Positions 42,050 to 54,971 of a DNA stretch of 64,000 nucleotides are shown here, in pieces. The notes under the pieces were generated by a model. That model had not been told where the DNA came from, ran no database searches, and worked only from the letters and a program-made list of their open reading frames with translations. The stretch's first letter is position 1; each line of letters opens with the position of its first letter. The stretch spans positions 62,001 through 126,000 of the forward strand of contig HG738137.1 in assembly GCA_000499405.2 (NCBI GenBank), read 5' to 3'. Origin of the DNA: Onchocerca volvulus. Its lineage: Eukaryota; Nematoda; Chromadorea; Rhabditida; Onchocercidae. A program made the position numbers and the translations under genes.

Positions 42050-45000
42050 AAATTTCCCAATTTTACAAAAAAATGATTTGAACCCGCAAATATGATCAAT
42101 ATTACTACAGTTGTAATCTTAGACTGATCAGGACCTAAGAATTACTATAATAAGAACCATTTTTAACCTATCATACAAATAAAGAGCATTCATTTGATGA
42201 GCTTGTATTAATTAATTAGTGATTAATTAAATTCAGTATTTGTGTCTCTTTTTTTCTTAATAAATTTCAAAATATACTTTTTTATACTTTGTTTACCACT
42301 AATATTTTTGTTGCAAATAAAAAATTTTTCAATTTTGACAGGTAAAATATTTAATTTATTAGAGCTAACGCATTAATTAATTATCATTTTTAAATATGAA
42401 AGAAAAAATCATACAGCCGTTATGATAAGTGAAGCGAACAAAGAGATAAAATAATAACATCGAGAAAGACAAACAAATAAATAAACAATTATAAATGATA
42501 AGTAAATAAACTAATATGTAAGTAAATAAATAAACAAATAAATCATGTACATTCTATGCATCAGCAAACATTGCACAATTCGGATATTATAATAAATAAT
42601 TTGCTCATAATTGAATATTAATGAAAGTGTTCGGCAAATATTTTTTGGATATTTGGAATTAAATATTCCATTTCGAATTTATTGCAAAATTGCTGACCAA
42701 GACTTCAATGCGAAGAGTTTGCAATCAAGCTGAAACACGCATAAATTGAACTTATAATTAAATAAGTTGCAAGATAAAATGAAATTAAAATGGTTGAACA
42801 GCATACGGTAGCAAGGATACACTTGAATATACTAATTCAATATATTTTTACTTTTTTGCATTATGCAATTTTTCGTATTTTTTGCTGAAAACTTCAAAAC
42901 TTTTTGCAATATTAATTTTGTTTCTGGAATTATTGAGTAAATGATATATTCAAAAAAATAATAAGAATAATAGTAATTAAATTATTCAAATGCTCAAAAA
43001 TAATGCCCAAAAAGCAATACTTGATTCTTTATATTTGTTTATTTTTTAATAATTTGTTATAATAATATACATTTTAACTACTGTTTGCAAATTAGAATAA
43101 GGAAATTTGTTTTTTTTAAAAAAAAAAAAAAAAAGAAATAACAGAAAATCGTTGTTGTTAATAATTTTAGATATAAGAGATGACATATTGATTTTGTTCA
43201 AAAAAAAATTGACAAATAATAGATGGAAATTAAATTAAAATGAATAATTTTGCAAATCAATAGAAATAATATCATTATTAAAATTAAAAGCAGTATCTGA
43301 AAAAGAATGAATAACTGTCTAACTTAATATATGGATTAACATAATATATTATTATGTTAGCATCGTTTAGTTCAAATTAATTAAAAAGTTTAGTTAATTA
43401 ATTCAAATTTCCGAAGTAATAGTAATCTGATACAAACAAAGTACACTATATTCTTTATATTTTATTTGAATCTTATTCCTTCCCTTTAAATTTCAAATTT
43501 AAAATAATTTTCAGTTGCATGAAAAAGAAATCAAATAATCTATCGATATGTCGAAAATTTTTCTGAGAAACAAATTGAAAAATTTGGCATGAAGTAAATT
43601 CGCAATTTTATACACCATTCAAAAAATCTTGCAATCTCACCGATTTCTGTGCTACATAATTAAAATTAGTAAAAATTCGGTATTTTATGGTTAAGGTTAA
43701 TTATTATCAGATTTGAAAGTAATTTAAAAATTCAAAAATCTAATAAACAAACTCAAAATTTTTATTCCTTGTATTCAAGGATAGAAAATCAGGAAACCAA
43801 TTACTATTCATTATTATCATTGCGAAAAAGTTATAAATTTATCATTTTAATCATTAAGTTGGAAAAAAAAATCAGTATTTTAAAATCACTAACTGTCATA
43901 AGTTTTAGATTCATATCTTTCAACATTATCAAAATTTACTATTAAAAAAGCAATTGAAAAAATTACATGTACTGGAAATGGAATTGAAAATATATAGATA
44001 TATAAAACTCGATCAAGAATACAAAAATTGCTTGCTGGAAGGAAAAAAAAGTAGAATTTTGCATTAAGAATAAAATGATAACGGTTGCTGCAAATATTGC
44101 CTGTTACTACAATATGGAAAGAATGAGAGATGAACGTTAATCGGTTAAAAAAAAAAAGTTGGAAAAAAAGAAAAGATTCTAAAATGAAATATTTTGATAA
44201 CCTTCCTTCTCTTCTCCTCATATTCTTCATAGGTAATATGTAATTATGCATGTTCATTTGTTAATTTGTAATTTGTAAGTGTAAATTTTGCAAATATGTT
44301 CATTTATCCTCGCATTAAAATAAATAAATTAAGAAATAAATTTCATTCATTTTCAATTTTAATCATTGTATGAAAGAAGGAATAAATTGCCGTTTGGTCG
44401 TCATTCATCACCGAAGATTCTACTCGATGAAAATTGAAAGAAAATCGGGTAAATCATAAAAACGATCTTTTGGATTGTTTGATAATGATAAGGTATCAAT
44501 CTATCTTTGTGTTAGTTAAAAGGAAACGGTGAAAGAAAAATATATCAAAAATGATTCAGCTCCATTTAAAAGGAAGATAAAGTTTAACAATATTTGTACC
44601 GTATCGATACATATATTCTGATATTTTTATCAGAAAATAAATTTATCAATTGATATATTAGAAATACTATATATTTATATATCGAAATATACATTTATAT
44701 ATCGATATATATGTAGCAACAATGCGATAAATTGCGGCTATCAATATCAATCTCGGGGCCCCGTTTTGTAACCCTTTTTAAGCTTTTTTTTTTTTTTTTT
44801 TTCTCTCCTTTACCCTCTTCTGTCGTATTTTTTGGAAACCATACGATAAAACGAACATATCGTATCCATATTTCGTTTTTTTTCTTCTTTTTTATTTTTT
44901 TTCTCTTTTTTGGCTAACAATCATTTTTTCCTCATATTCCTTAAACATTTGCACTTTTTTTCTTTTTTTGCTTAAAAAATTTGATCAAAAAAATTTGCAT

Positions 45001-47677
45001 AATTTTCTTTTCTTGTTTCAAAATAATTCTTCGAATAATAAGTATGATATCATTAAAACAGAATTACATGAATTTAATTCATTTCTCTATAATATTTTTG
45101 CAGCATATTTTCCCCTTTTCATTACTTAATATTTGTTCTAAAAAGTGACTTTTATTTAATTTCACATCTTTTAATTTTAATTTGTTTTTTTCGCTATTTA
45201 AGTTCTATATTATTACCGTATTTTGATGAGGTGCTTAACAAACTTTGAATCATTGATTCTGCTTAATGAAAGTAAAAATTCGACAAAATGACAATTAGTT
45301 AGAAAAAATGTATTATATGTATACAATATAAGCTCATTTATGCCGCCGTATTAATTGCGATACTGATGCATTTAACACGTGCAAATATTTTCAATTTAAT
45401 CCTTTTCAAAATTATGGAAATTCAAAATATTATAATTTACAAACATTCGATATCAATTTTCGAAATAAATAAGATTTCAAAAGTTGAAAATTTTGCATAT
45501 ACATATGAAAAGTTACATCATTCATGTTTTATTTGAAATTATACAAAATTATTCCGCGATGAAAAACCAAAAATTACTAATTTTATCGACAAAATCACTG
45601 AAAAATTCAATTTCACATTGAAAATTTTGCTAATTGCAAGTTTATTTATGATGCGCCTATTTTGCAAAAATGTTGCTTCATTTATAAAGCCCAATGATTC
45701 CTACCTACTTTTCATACATATATGTCATTTACATATTATTATACAGAAATTAAAATAATGTAATATGAAAATCATTACAATAATATATGCAGTAGCAGTA
45801 TTACCTAATATAAAATATGCTAAATTTTTCAAATTCAAATTTTTAAATTATAAAAAATATTTATAAAGTTGAAATTTACCACACTTTTCCTTTGATCATA
45901 TTCATAAAAAATTGAAATTTGTCATGTAACAATAAGTTTTACAAAAATACGTTATTTAAGCAAAAATTAAAAGTATATCAAAAGTATATTTCAAAGTGTT
46001 AAAATAAAGTAAACTGAGCAAAAATTCGTCACAATTATCTATACGAAAAAAAATTTACGTATTATTTTAAGCAAAAAATATATGTGATATGGAATATTTT
46101 TGAAGAATTTAATTTCATTCCATTAAATTAAATTCAAATTTTTTCGCATTACTTTCATTTATTTAGTACATTTTACCGCGATCTGTTAGTGTAATTTCAG
46201 TAAGTTTTTTGCTACAATATCATTTATGCAAATTTTCAACTTCAAACTTCAAAATTATTGCCCAAATTTAAATATTTGATTTCAAAGAATTTGAAATATT
46301 ACTTAAATTTTCAAAAAATTTCACAAAAATACTATATGTATACATGTATATATCAATTTTTGTTATATATCAATTTTTTTAGGAACCATAGTATGATATA
46401 CATAAATTAATCGGAAATAAAATTCGAAAAAACAAAAACAAGGAAACAAGAAGAGAAAAACAACACCGGTCCCAAGAATGAAATAGTAAACATTAATAAT
46501 CATTTCCACGATTTTTAAGTAAGAAGTAATTTTTATAATTGCTTGAAAAATCAATGGAAGAAAAAAATTCGCTCTGAACAAATGAATTTTATCACGCAAG
46601 CATCATTTCCTTATAAATAAATTAAAACTTAGGCAAAAAATTTTAAGAATGATAAATTTTGAGCTATAAATATAGATCTATGGGATGAAAACGGATAAAA
46701 TAAAAGAAATTCGAAGATTTGATAAGCAGTCGTTAAGCCTTTTATTGAAAAATTTGAGTTTGAAAAAGCAAAAAAAGAAGCATTTTAAATTATTTTTTTC
46801 TAAGTTTGAATTTCCAATCATTCGAGGATGTTTTATATTAATTGCGCGCAAATGCAAATGATAATTTTAAAAAATCAAATTAAAAAGTCAAATTTGGTGC
46901 AAATTACAAAATTAAACACATGGAACGAAGAAAAGAAACTTATTCTTTAAAAAAAAAATTGGAAGATAATCAGAATAATATAATTTTGATAAGAGCCAAA
47001 TCACCGAGATTTTTGTTACAACTTCATTAAAAACGTTTTTTCCTTTTTTTTGTTGCAATAATTATTGCAAACATTTTCTATCATAAAAAATGTCAAATTT
47101 TGAGTGAAACATTCCAAAATAAAAATAGCAATATAGTAGGATGAAGAATCGACAAATATATTGTCTGTTGTTTTGTGATCGATCAAATTTTTTGCAAAAA
47201 TAGTCAAATTTGAGGAGCAAAAATCAATATATATGTTTATATATCAATTTTTTTTGTATATATCAATTATTCACAAACAGTGAAAAAAAAAGGGGAGCAT
47301 ACGGTAAAACTAAGTAGTAAAGACCAAAAATTAGTCAAAACTACAATAAAATTATATAAATTACAAAAGTTGCAGGAATTGAAACATTCACTAATCTCAG
47401 CAAAAAAAGATTAAATTCTTATGCCATTGTTCCAAAATACCATAAATTTGTGAATAATTTTTGCTCTTTTTAGTCAAAATTTGCAAAAATTGAAAATTTT
47501 ACTAGGTAAAAAGGAAATGATAATATTACTATAGAAAAATTGTTCTAGAAAATGTTGCTAATATTGCTTAAATTTGACGCAATCATAGCATGAATCGCAA
47601 AACAACAACAAGAAAAGTATTCAAAAATTTCAAAAAATTGGTAAAAGAAGAAGGAAAAAAACCGATGGAAATGGCAA
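42050..47677. other. AT-rich desert, 3' flank of the POU gene
   Basis: No gene recognised; long A and T tracts, ATATAT-rich stretches (44640-44712) and short ORFs of Ile/Phe/Lys-rich composition only. Octamer sequences ATTTGCAT/ATGCAAAT occur at 44993-45000, 46226-46233 and 46852-46859. The last kilobase should contain the 3' UTR of the POU gene; no single polyadenylation site can be singled out. Confidence 0.4.
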
Positions 47678-48888
47678 CTATGTGTAAACAAAAGTATCCG
47701 ATGGATAATTGCTAGGATTTAATAAAAGTTCCTGACCATACTGAGGTGTCATTCGTTTCTCTTTTTGTCGTCGATTGCAAAACCAAACTCGGACCACTTC
47801 CTTTTCCAGCTGTAGTTCCATTGCAACCTGAGCGATCTCTTGGGCATTTGGCTTAGGATTTTTCTGAAAATGATATTCCAAGCGACTTTTCACCTGTACC
47901 TCAATTGATGTTCGCTTCTTCCGTTTTCGACCACCTTGTCCGGTCATCTTTTCAAAAGCGCTATTAGGTGAAGAACTGGTCGAATCAGCTTCTTCAAGCC
48001 ATTTATACAGTAATGGCTTTAGTTTACACATATTTTTAAAGCTTAACTGTAACGCTTCAAAACGACAAATAGTAGTTTGGCTGAATACATTACCATATAG
48101 AGTACCAAGCGCTAAGCCAACATCAGCTTGCGTATAGCCTAGTTTAATGCGACGTTGTTTGAAAGTTTTTGCAAATGCTTCCAAATCTTCAGAACACGTG
48201 GAATCCGTTTCATCGGCAAGTTGTGATGATGAAAGAGGCAATTCTTCCTGGGCAAATGCATAAGGCCATGATGAAGGTGCGGCAGCAGAAAGACGTTGAA
48301 TAACATCCGGACGTTCCGGTTCCTGCTTCATTTCCATTAAACCGGGATTTCCAAGATGTGACGGAAGAACTTGTGGAATAGACATTAATGATAATTGTTG
48401 ATGATGTTGATGTTGTTGTTGTTGATGTTGTTGCTGATGTTGTTGTTGTTGTTGCTGTTGTTGTTGGTGAGTGTGATGTTGTTGCAACAATTGTTGTTGA
48501 ATATGATGTTGATGATGTTCATGATAAGTTGTCCAATCTGGTTGAGGTGGCGGAAATAACAATTGAAATGGTGTAGTAGCAACAGAATGTGATTGATAAG
48601 GTTGTAATACTGATTGTGGCATAGTTGCCGTTGATGGTAATGATAATGATGATGATAGTTGTTGTGGTGGTTGTGGTGGTGGCCATCTTTCACTTAATTC
48701 CTGGAATGCTTCACATGTTGGTTTAATAACCTGAGTATAATTACTGGTACTAATGGTACCATTATCACTGGTACCATTATTGTTATTGTTGTTGCTGCTG
48801 CTGCTACTACTTCTATTATTATTATTACTGTTGTTATCCGTTGATCGTACATTATTCGATAGACTGATGACAACCGCTGATGATTGTC

Positions 48889-48921
<33 letters not shown>

Positions 48922-48991
48922 GCTGCTGCTGCTGATGCTGTTGTTGTTCATCATTGGATTGTGACGACGAGAATGATGATGCTGACAACAT
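47678..48991 (-). CDS. ceh-6: Class III POU-homeodomain transcription factor (CEH-6/Brn-like), intronless
   Basis: Nuclear DNA-binding regulator of neural and excretory development in related animals, recognising octamer (ATGCAAAT-type) sites. One uninterrupted ORF of 437 residues. The N-terminus is low complexity: poly-Gln (about 16-36), Ser/Asn runs (about 50-72), and a Gln/His-rich block (about 160-200). POU-specific domain about 264-338 ([20 protein letters not shown], then [40 protein letters not shown]), linker, and homeodomain about 355-414 ([20 protein letters not shown] ending [18 protein letters not shown]). [28 protein letters not shown] and the [11 protein letters not shown] start of the homeodomain are class III signatures; class IV (UNC-86) differs. 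The start ATG at 48991 is the first in frame. Assignment to ceh-6 rather than another class III copy rests on nematodes usually having a single class III gene. Confidence 0.93.
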
Positions 48992-49349
48992 TTAGCATAT
49001 TAAAATAATTTTTTATCGAATAAATATTGCTTATTGTTGATGATATTTGTTGTTGTTGTTGTTTGTTGTTGTTATTGTTACCGAGTAATAGGAAAAGTGA
49101 AAATTTTCTTTTTTTTTTTTTCCGAATATCAACGTATTATGTAAATATGTAAATATAGGTACGCAATCGGTAATCAGTCAAATAAGTTAAATAAGCGCAG
49201 AAATGAAAATGAAAGTGAAGAAAACCGGCGGCGAAAAATCGGAACACTTTTCCGGTGAATAATCAGCAATGTAAATGAGATTGGTGATGCTTTCGGTGAT
49301 GGTTCGTTTCAATTCCACCCCTCTTTATTATAGCTTGAAATTCACCATA

Positions 49350-49399
49350 TACACACAAACACATACACATGCACACACATATGCACACACACACTCACA
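49350..49399. repeat. CA-rich microsatellite
   Basis: Interrupted ACACAC repeat (ACACACAAACACATACACA, GCACACACATATGCACACAC) about 360 bases before the POU start codon; noncoding. Confidence 0.85.
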
Positions 49400-49522
49400 G
49401 ATATACAGCCAAATAGAAAAAACGTCGATTTAATCAAAAACTTTTCGATTTTAATTCCGGTAGGCAGAAAATAATTCGGAAATTAGTCGTATTTTATACG
49501 ATTAGATAATACAAATAATAAC

Positions 49523-49660
49523 GATGATGATGATGATGATGATGATGATGTTGATGATGAAGATGATAGTAATAGTAATAATAAAAATGAATAATTATAA
49601 TAATAATGTTGATAGTGATAGTGACAGTAATGATGATGATGTTGATGATGATGTATCAGA
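49523..49660. repeat. (GAT)n and related trinucleotide repeat
   Basis: A run of GATGATGAT (49523-49563) degenerates into GATAGTAATAGT-type and again GATGATGATGTT sequence up to about 49660. Apparent poly-Met and poly-Asp frames here are repeat artefacts. Confidence 0.85.
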
Positions 49661-52342
49661 CAATCCGAAATCATTGGAACAAATACAACCGAAACCCTAT
49701 GGTAGTTTTTCAAGAGAGAAAAATTGAGAGAGAGAGGAGGAGGGAAGAGAAAGAGGGAGAAAAGAGAGAGACTTCAGAAATGTTCGTTCCTTGTATGTAA
49801 CAGATGCGGACAGATGAATTTACACAAACATACAGAGAGTCCGGTAACGCCCCTTCCTCTCCTTGTAATACCATAGGGAAGGGAGGCGGTAGCTGACGAT
49901 GCTGTTGCTTTCAATCAATTCATTGATTGGTTGATGAATGTGTGGGTGGGAGGATGATTGGGTGTGGAGAGAGATGCTATGGACATGATCAAAATGCCAC
50001 ACCCCTCTGTCTCGTTCGTGATATCGATGATTTCTTATATGATCTATGAGAAAGAAAAGGAATAAGGTCAAAGTTCAGATAAGAAAAGAAGAATAAGTAG
50101 TCGAGGAGGAATTGACTGAATGTCAGCGATGTCATGATAATGATAAGTAGTGATAATGGCAATAGTATTGAGTGATTTATAATAGCATATCCATTAATAA
50201 GAATAATTGAAACTTTTCAAATTTTTCAAACTCAAAATTCTTTCAAGTTCAACTTAATTATCGAATATTAGTTATATGTATACTAATCGAATAAATAGAA
50301 ACATGAATTTTGGCAATCGATTAGAAATTCTAGTAGAAAATCTGTTTTTTCTAAATATCGATCAAAGTTTGATTTTTGTTGCAAATGTCAAAATGATCCG
50401 AAATATTTTTCCCCTTTCGTTCTTTTCTTTCTTACTTCAAACTATGAGTATGATAATTTGAAGAAAGTAACTAAGCTCAGTAATTTCACTATTATCAAAT
50501 CAATTCAAACTGAATAATTGCATACTTGAAAAATCAAATAGCACAATTATGGAAATTTTTTGTTCAAAACAATGATAAAACGAATCAACCAAGTAAATTT
50601 TTCTAAATTGTCAAAAGATTTTTTTGTTTCAAATTTGTACAAACTAAACTGAATGCAGAAATAATTAAAATTATATAACTTAACTGATATAAAAAATCAT
50701 GTACATTTTTAATGATATATTTGCTAAATTTTAATTTCCAAAAACATTATTAATTTTTTGTTTTTGAATAAAAAATGCTGCAGCTACTAGTCAAGAATCA
50801 AATAAAGAGACAAAAAAAGGGAAGAAATATTACGTCCAAGACTTTACCTCGTCTTATCCGTCCTTCTCTTTTTCCCTGTCGGCTTCTGTAATTTATGCAA
50901 ATTTATTCGTTTTCACATAGTTCTCCTTTTTTCATCATCCATTACTAATCAGTATGTCAAACAATTGAAGTATCTTCAAAAAGGTAATTTATTTATACGG
51001 AAAAAAGAAACAAAAGATAAAAAGATGAAATTTAAACAAATTAAAGGATTAGTCTCAAAACTCGTTTAAAATTTAATAAACTTCATAATTTTTTTAATTG
51101 AATTAAGATGATATTATCAAGTTATCTAATTTATAATTTAAAAGAAATAGTATTTGTATTATTCGCAGTAAAATAGAAGAAAAAAGGGAGAAAAAAAGAA
51201 AAAATTCATATGAAAATAGGCAAAAATACTAATTAAATATAATGAGTCACGATATAATCGGTATTGATAAATAAAATGATAATTTAATATATTTCATACA
51301 TACATAGTATAGTTATCACATAATCATCCTATTTCAATCATTACATTTCTCTTATTTCTTACAAAAAATTATTCAGTAAATGTTTCAACGATTTCAAGTT
51401 TAATTATTTTGGTGATTCGTTTGAAAATCGAAAAGTTGAAAAGATTGTAGTATGCAAATGTACTTAATTAATTATATATGTTCTGTAACTGATGTATTCC
51501 ATCAATTAATTATCATTGTTTATGAAATTAATAAGCAAAATACTCACTAAATATGCAATCCTGTCAATCAATCCGAAGCATCGGATCTAGTGGAATCATG
51601 CTAATGATTCTTACGAGTTTTTTGAATTTCGAAGAATTTGAAAAAAATTGTTTCATTTAACTGAAAACAGTTGAAGTTCAGAATTAATTTCAAAATATAA
51701 CAGAATCAAAATTTAAACTTCTTTCCATTCATTATTCAGCCAAAGTAAATAAGTTATTGAGATTATGAAAGTTTGAAAATTACTAAACTATTGAAGATTT
51801 TAGTTAAAAATTACAAGAAAAGATATTAGCCAAAAATTATATGAATATAAATAACTTAGAAGAATAAAATGAATATTTGATTGAAATTAGGCGCAAATAT
51901 CATAGACAAACGAAATTAAATGCAATAATAGCAAGAACAACAAAAACAAAAAAAAAAAAGACAAAATCTATATTGACAGTTATTTCGAAACATTTTTTCA
52001 ATGCAATAATTGCAAAAACAAAAAAACAGAGAAAACAAACCATTCAAATTTCTCGTCTTCCCACCATGACTCTAATCATATAGTGAAGTATGCTTTTATT
52101 GATTAACTTCACCAAAATTCACTCATATAAATTATACTGTATATGTTAATCGGAAGTAGGTGTAAATTTAATAAATAATTTCAGAAATTTGAAATGTTTC
52201 ATGTAATTAGCAGTTTCACCTGAAAAATGGAATATTATTGATGTTTGCGAAAGGTAATCAAAAGTAAGGCAGGCAAAAAAACATGGTAATTAATTTAATT
52301 TCAAATGATTTCTTATCTATCAACAAAACTATTGACTCATGT

Positions 52343-52414
52343 AAAACAATCACTGATAACAAAATATTTTGGTTTTACATTTTCAAATTTAAAACAATCA
52401 CTGATAACAAAATA
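52343..52414. repeat. Direct repeat of 24 bases, 48-base period
   Basis: The same 24 bases (core ACAATCACTGATAACAAAAT) occur at 52343-52366 and again at 52391-52414 without a mismatch, with 24 bases between. This is a recent local duplication in noncoding DNA. Confidence 0.9.
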
Positions 52415-53505
52415 GTGCATACTTACTGAAGAAAAAACTACAGATTCTCAATCATTTGTTGAATCTTCAAATATTAGCATTTATTTCATCCATAATTAAA
52501 TTTTTTTCTTCCTATTTAATTAGCTAATCTAAATTGATAGCATGCGGAAGCTCTCAACAATATAAATACATCATCATTTATACTTTTTGATGCTTATCGA
52601 TTTTACACTTCAACAAAGATTTCTTAATTCATCTAAATGTTATATATCAATTAATATTTTCTAATTCATCTTTCAATAAATGTCAAAATTCCAAAAGAAA
52701 AAGGAAATTTTGAAATATAATCATATTATTTTTAATAAACAATTTCTAAAATTTCAAATTTTTGAATTTTGTTTGAATAAATTATAAAACAAATATATCA
52801 GATAAACACTACAATGGATTTAATAATTGAAAATGTAATCATTTTTTGACTAAATTCAATTTTAAACTAAACATCTAAAGCATATTATCAGCATATCAGT
52901 TATGATAACCTTACATTTATTATCACCCAGGAAGAAATTAATGATATTGTAACAAGAATTGAAGATGCATTTTTGTGATCATCGAAGACGAGAGCAGTGA
53001 TACTAAAATTGATTTGTTCGGTCCGTCCTGATAAAAGATGTGATGACAAGAATAAGGAGGAGAGGGGGGTAAGAGAGAGATTTGTGTGAAAATTAGATGC
53101 CTTAATGTGATGCCATTATTGACCGTTTTTTTTTCTTTTTTTTGAATAATCACATTCTAAAAATGGATGATGTGCCAAAGAACTTTGATGCTTTTTAAAT
53201 ATTTATCACAGATAACATATGTATCTAAAGTTTTTATTTTTCAATTCAATTTAATTTTTTTTCTTTTTTTTTTTTTTTATCAGTCATTATCAATTGGATT
53301 TTTTTGTTGGCAAAAAATGAACGAACGAATGAACAATAGGAAAGATAAATGAATCAAAAATGATTTAAACAAAAAAATTTTTTACTTTGATAGGATTTTT
53401 TTTTTTATTCGTTGAAATGGAAAATAAAAAAGAAAAATTTTTTTAAAAAAAAAAAGTAGTTTAACTCATTTTAAACTTCTAATCAAATTATCACTTTCAT
53501 CATTT

Positions 53506-53625
53506 GATAATATTGTATGAAGTTTAGATTATTGATATTATTGTATGTATTAATATTATTGTATTATTGATATTATTGATATTATTGTATTAATTATTGA
53601 TATTATTGTATGAAGTATAGATTAA
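53506..53625. repeat. Degenerate ATTATTGTAT/TATTGAT repeat
   Basis: Short units ATATTATTG(AT/TAT) are repeated in tandem between two copies of a longer unit, TATTGTATGAAGTTTAGATT (from about 53511) and TATTGTATGAAGTATAGATT (from about 53605). Noncoding. Confidence 0.75.
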
Positions 53626-54895
53626 AAAAGATGAAATGAACAAAAAGCATGAAAAATATTTTAACATTTTTAAGATGATAGAAAGAACTAACAGGAATAG
53701 TTGAAAAATAGGTATAAAATAAAAGTGTTAAAATTTGATATGAAATCAAAATTGATAAAAATTTAATAAAGTAAAGTAGATGAAAACTCGCAGCTTTAAA
53801 AATATAATATTGATATACATTGTCAAATGATAAAAGTGATAGTCTGGTTAAAAATTTAAAATAACTTCAATAATTTCAAATCATTGTATTATTTTTCAAT
53901 CGTTACCATCAAAAGTAGTTAATGATTATTGATTAATTTATTATAATATAAAATCATAATACTGATTTTTGGAATGGAAAAAAGGAAAAAAACACTGAAA
54001 ATATTGTTGTATGTAATGATGTGAACATTTTTAGTTAGCAAAACGAAATAGGTTTGAAAGAAATTTTCCATTTAAGTACAATGATTTACATCCATTTTGA
54101 GAGATTCGATTAATTTAGAAAATATTTTCTCATTTAGGATTATTTCCGGAATATTTTCTAATTTTTGAAAAAAAAAATGGATAGCATTAAAGGAGAGGGA
54201 AATGAATGACAAGATGGTGAAGATAAAAAAAATTATTCATTTTTAAGCAAACTTTTTTGGGATTTTGAAATAGTCGCTATGTAAACAAGGAAATGGTTAA
54301 ATAATAAGATGCTAATTTGATTTTTTCAAAATGTAAAGTCGCAAGAAATGATTTAAATAATATATATTTTGTGTTTAGATGCCTTATTCTCTTTTTTGCG
54401 ACGAATTATTTTTAAGTTTTGGAACTAAATTTTGTGACCAAAATTATTTTATTTTCTAACATAATAAATGTTACAAATGTATTGAAACTACTTCGGATAC
54501 AAGTAGTAAAATATCTTTAACGAATATTTATTAGCGAATAATTATTTTAACGGATTCATTTTTAATAAATATTTATTAATGGAAAGAATGAAAATTTGAT
54601 ATTTATCCAACTAGAAAAAGCTAGACATAAAATATATTCTTTCCAATCAAAACTTCATAACGTTAATTTTTTACTAATTAATAATTGAAGTACATATTGT
54701 ATCGATTGAATTATCACACAAATTGATGCAACTTCCATAGAAATACTGCAGTAAATTTGTATTTGAAATAAAAATTTGGCGAAAAAATACAAATGTTGAA
54801 TTCTACCAGTTATTTACATATAAAACATCAAATTAGTGCTAGGTTTTTGATCAATTTATGCAAATTTCTAGTTTCATTTTCTCTTTTCACTTTCT

Positions 54896-54898
<3 letters not shown>

Positions 54899-54933
<35 letters not shown>

Positions 54934-54938
54934 CTTTT

Positions 54939-54970
<32 letters not shown>
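54899..54970. repeat. Long poly-T tract
   Basis: About 72 bases of T with only two C interruptions. Length may be affected by assembly. It could be the tail of an old retroposed sequence on the minus strand, but nothing recognisable adjoins it. Confidence 0.9.

Positions 54971-54971
<1 letters not shown>

Larger units (their letters stand above)
48992..50110 (-). promoter_or_regulatory. 5' flank and probable promoter of the POU gene
   Basis: This kilobase directly upstream of the POU start is less AT-rich than the desert. It contains CAACAACAAC-type repeats next to the start, a CA-rich tract (49350-49399), GAT repeats (49523-49660) and a GA-rich block (about 49724-49775, GAGAGAGAG). It also includes 49850-50000, a complex segment with CCACCCACACATTC-type sequence on the minus strand. 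GA-rich and CA-rich tracts are common in promoters, but no transcription start or specific site can be placed. Confidence 0.4.
50111..54898. other. AT-rich desert upstream of the POU gene
   Basis: No gene recognised. Octamer sites ATGCAAAT occur at 50895-50902 (within a less AT-rich patch, 50820-50940), 51452-51459 and 54858-54865. A short duplication (52343-52414) and a degenerate repeat (53506-53625) are listed separately. The remaining ORFs are Lys/Ile/Asn- or Phe-rich and lack motifs. Confidence 0.4.

Noticed and set aside
48385..48954. Asn/His-, Val/Asp- and Leu/Cys-rich ORFs overlapping the POU gene
   Set aside because: They are other-frame readings of the CAA/CAG/AAC repeats that encode the Gln/Asn/Ser tracts of the POU protein.
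49483..49800. Poly-Met, poly-Asp and Ser/Tyr/His-rich ORFs upstream of the POU gene
   Set aside because: They arise from the GAT and GA repeats in the 5' flank and change character with frame.
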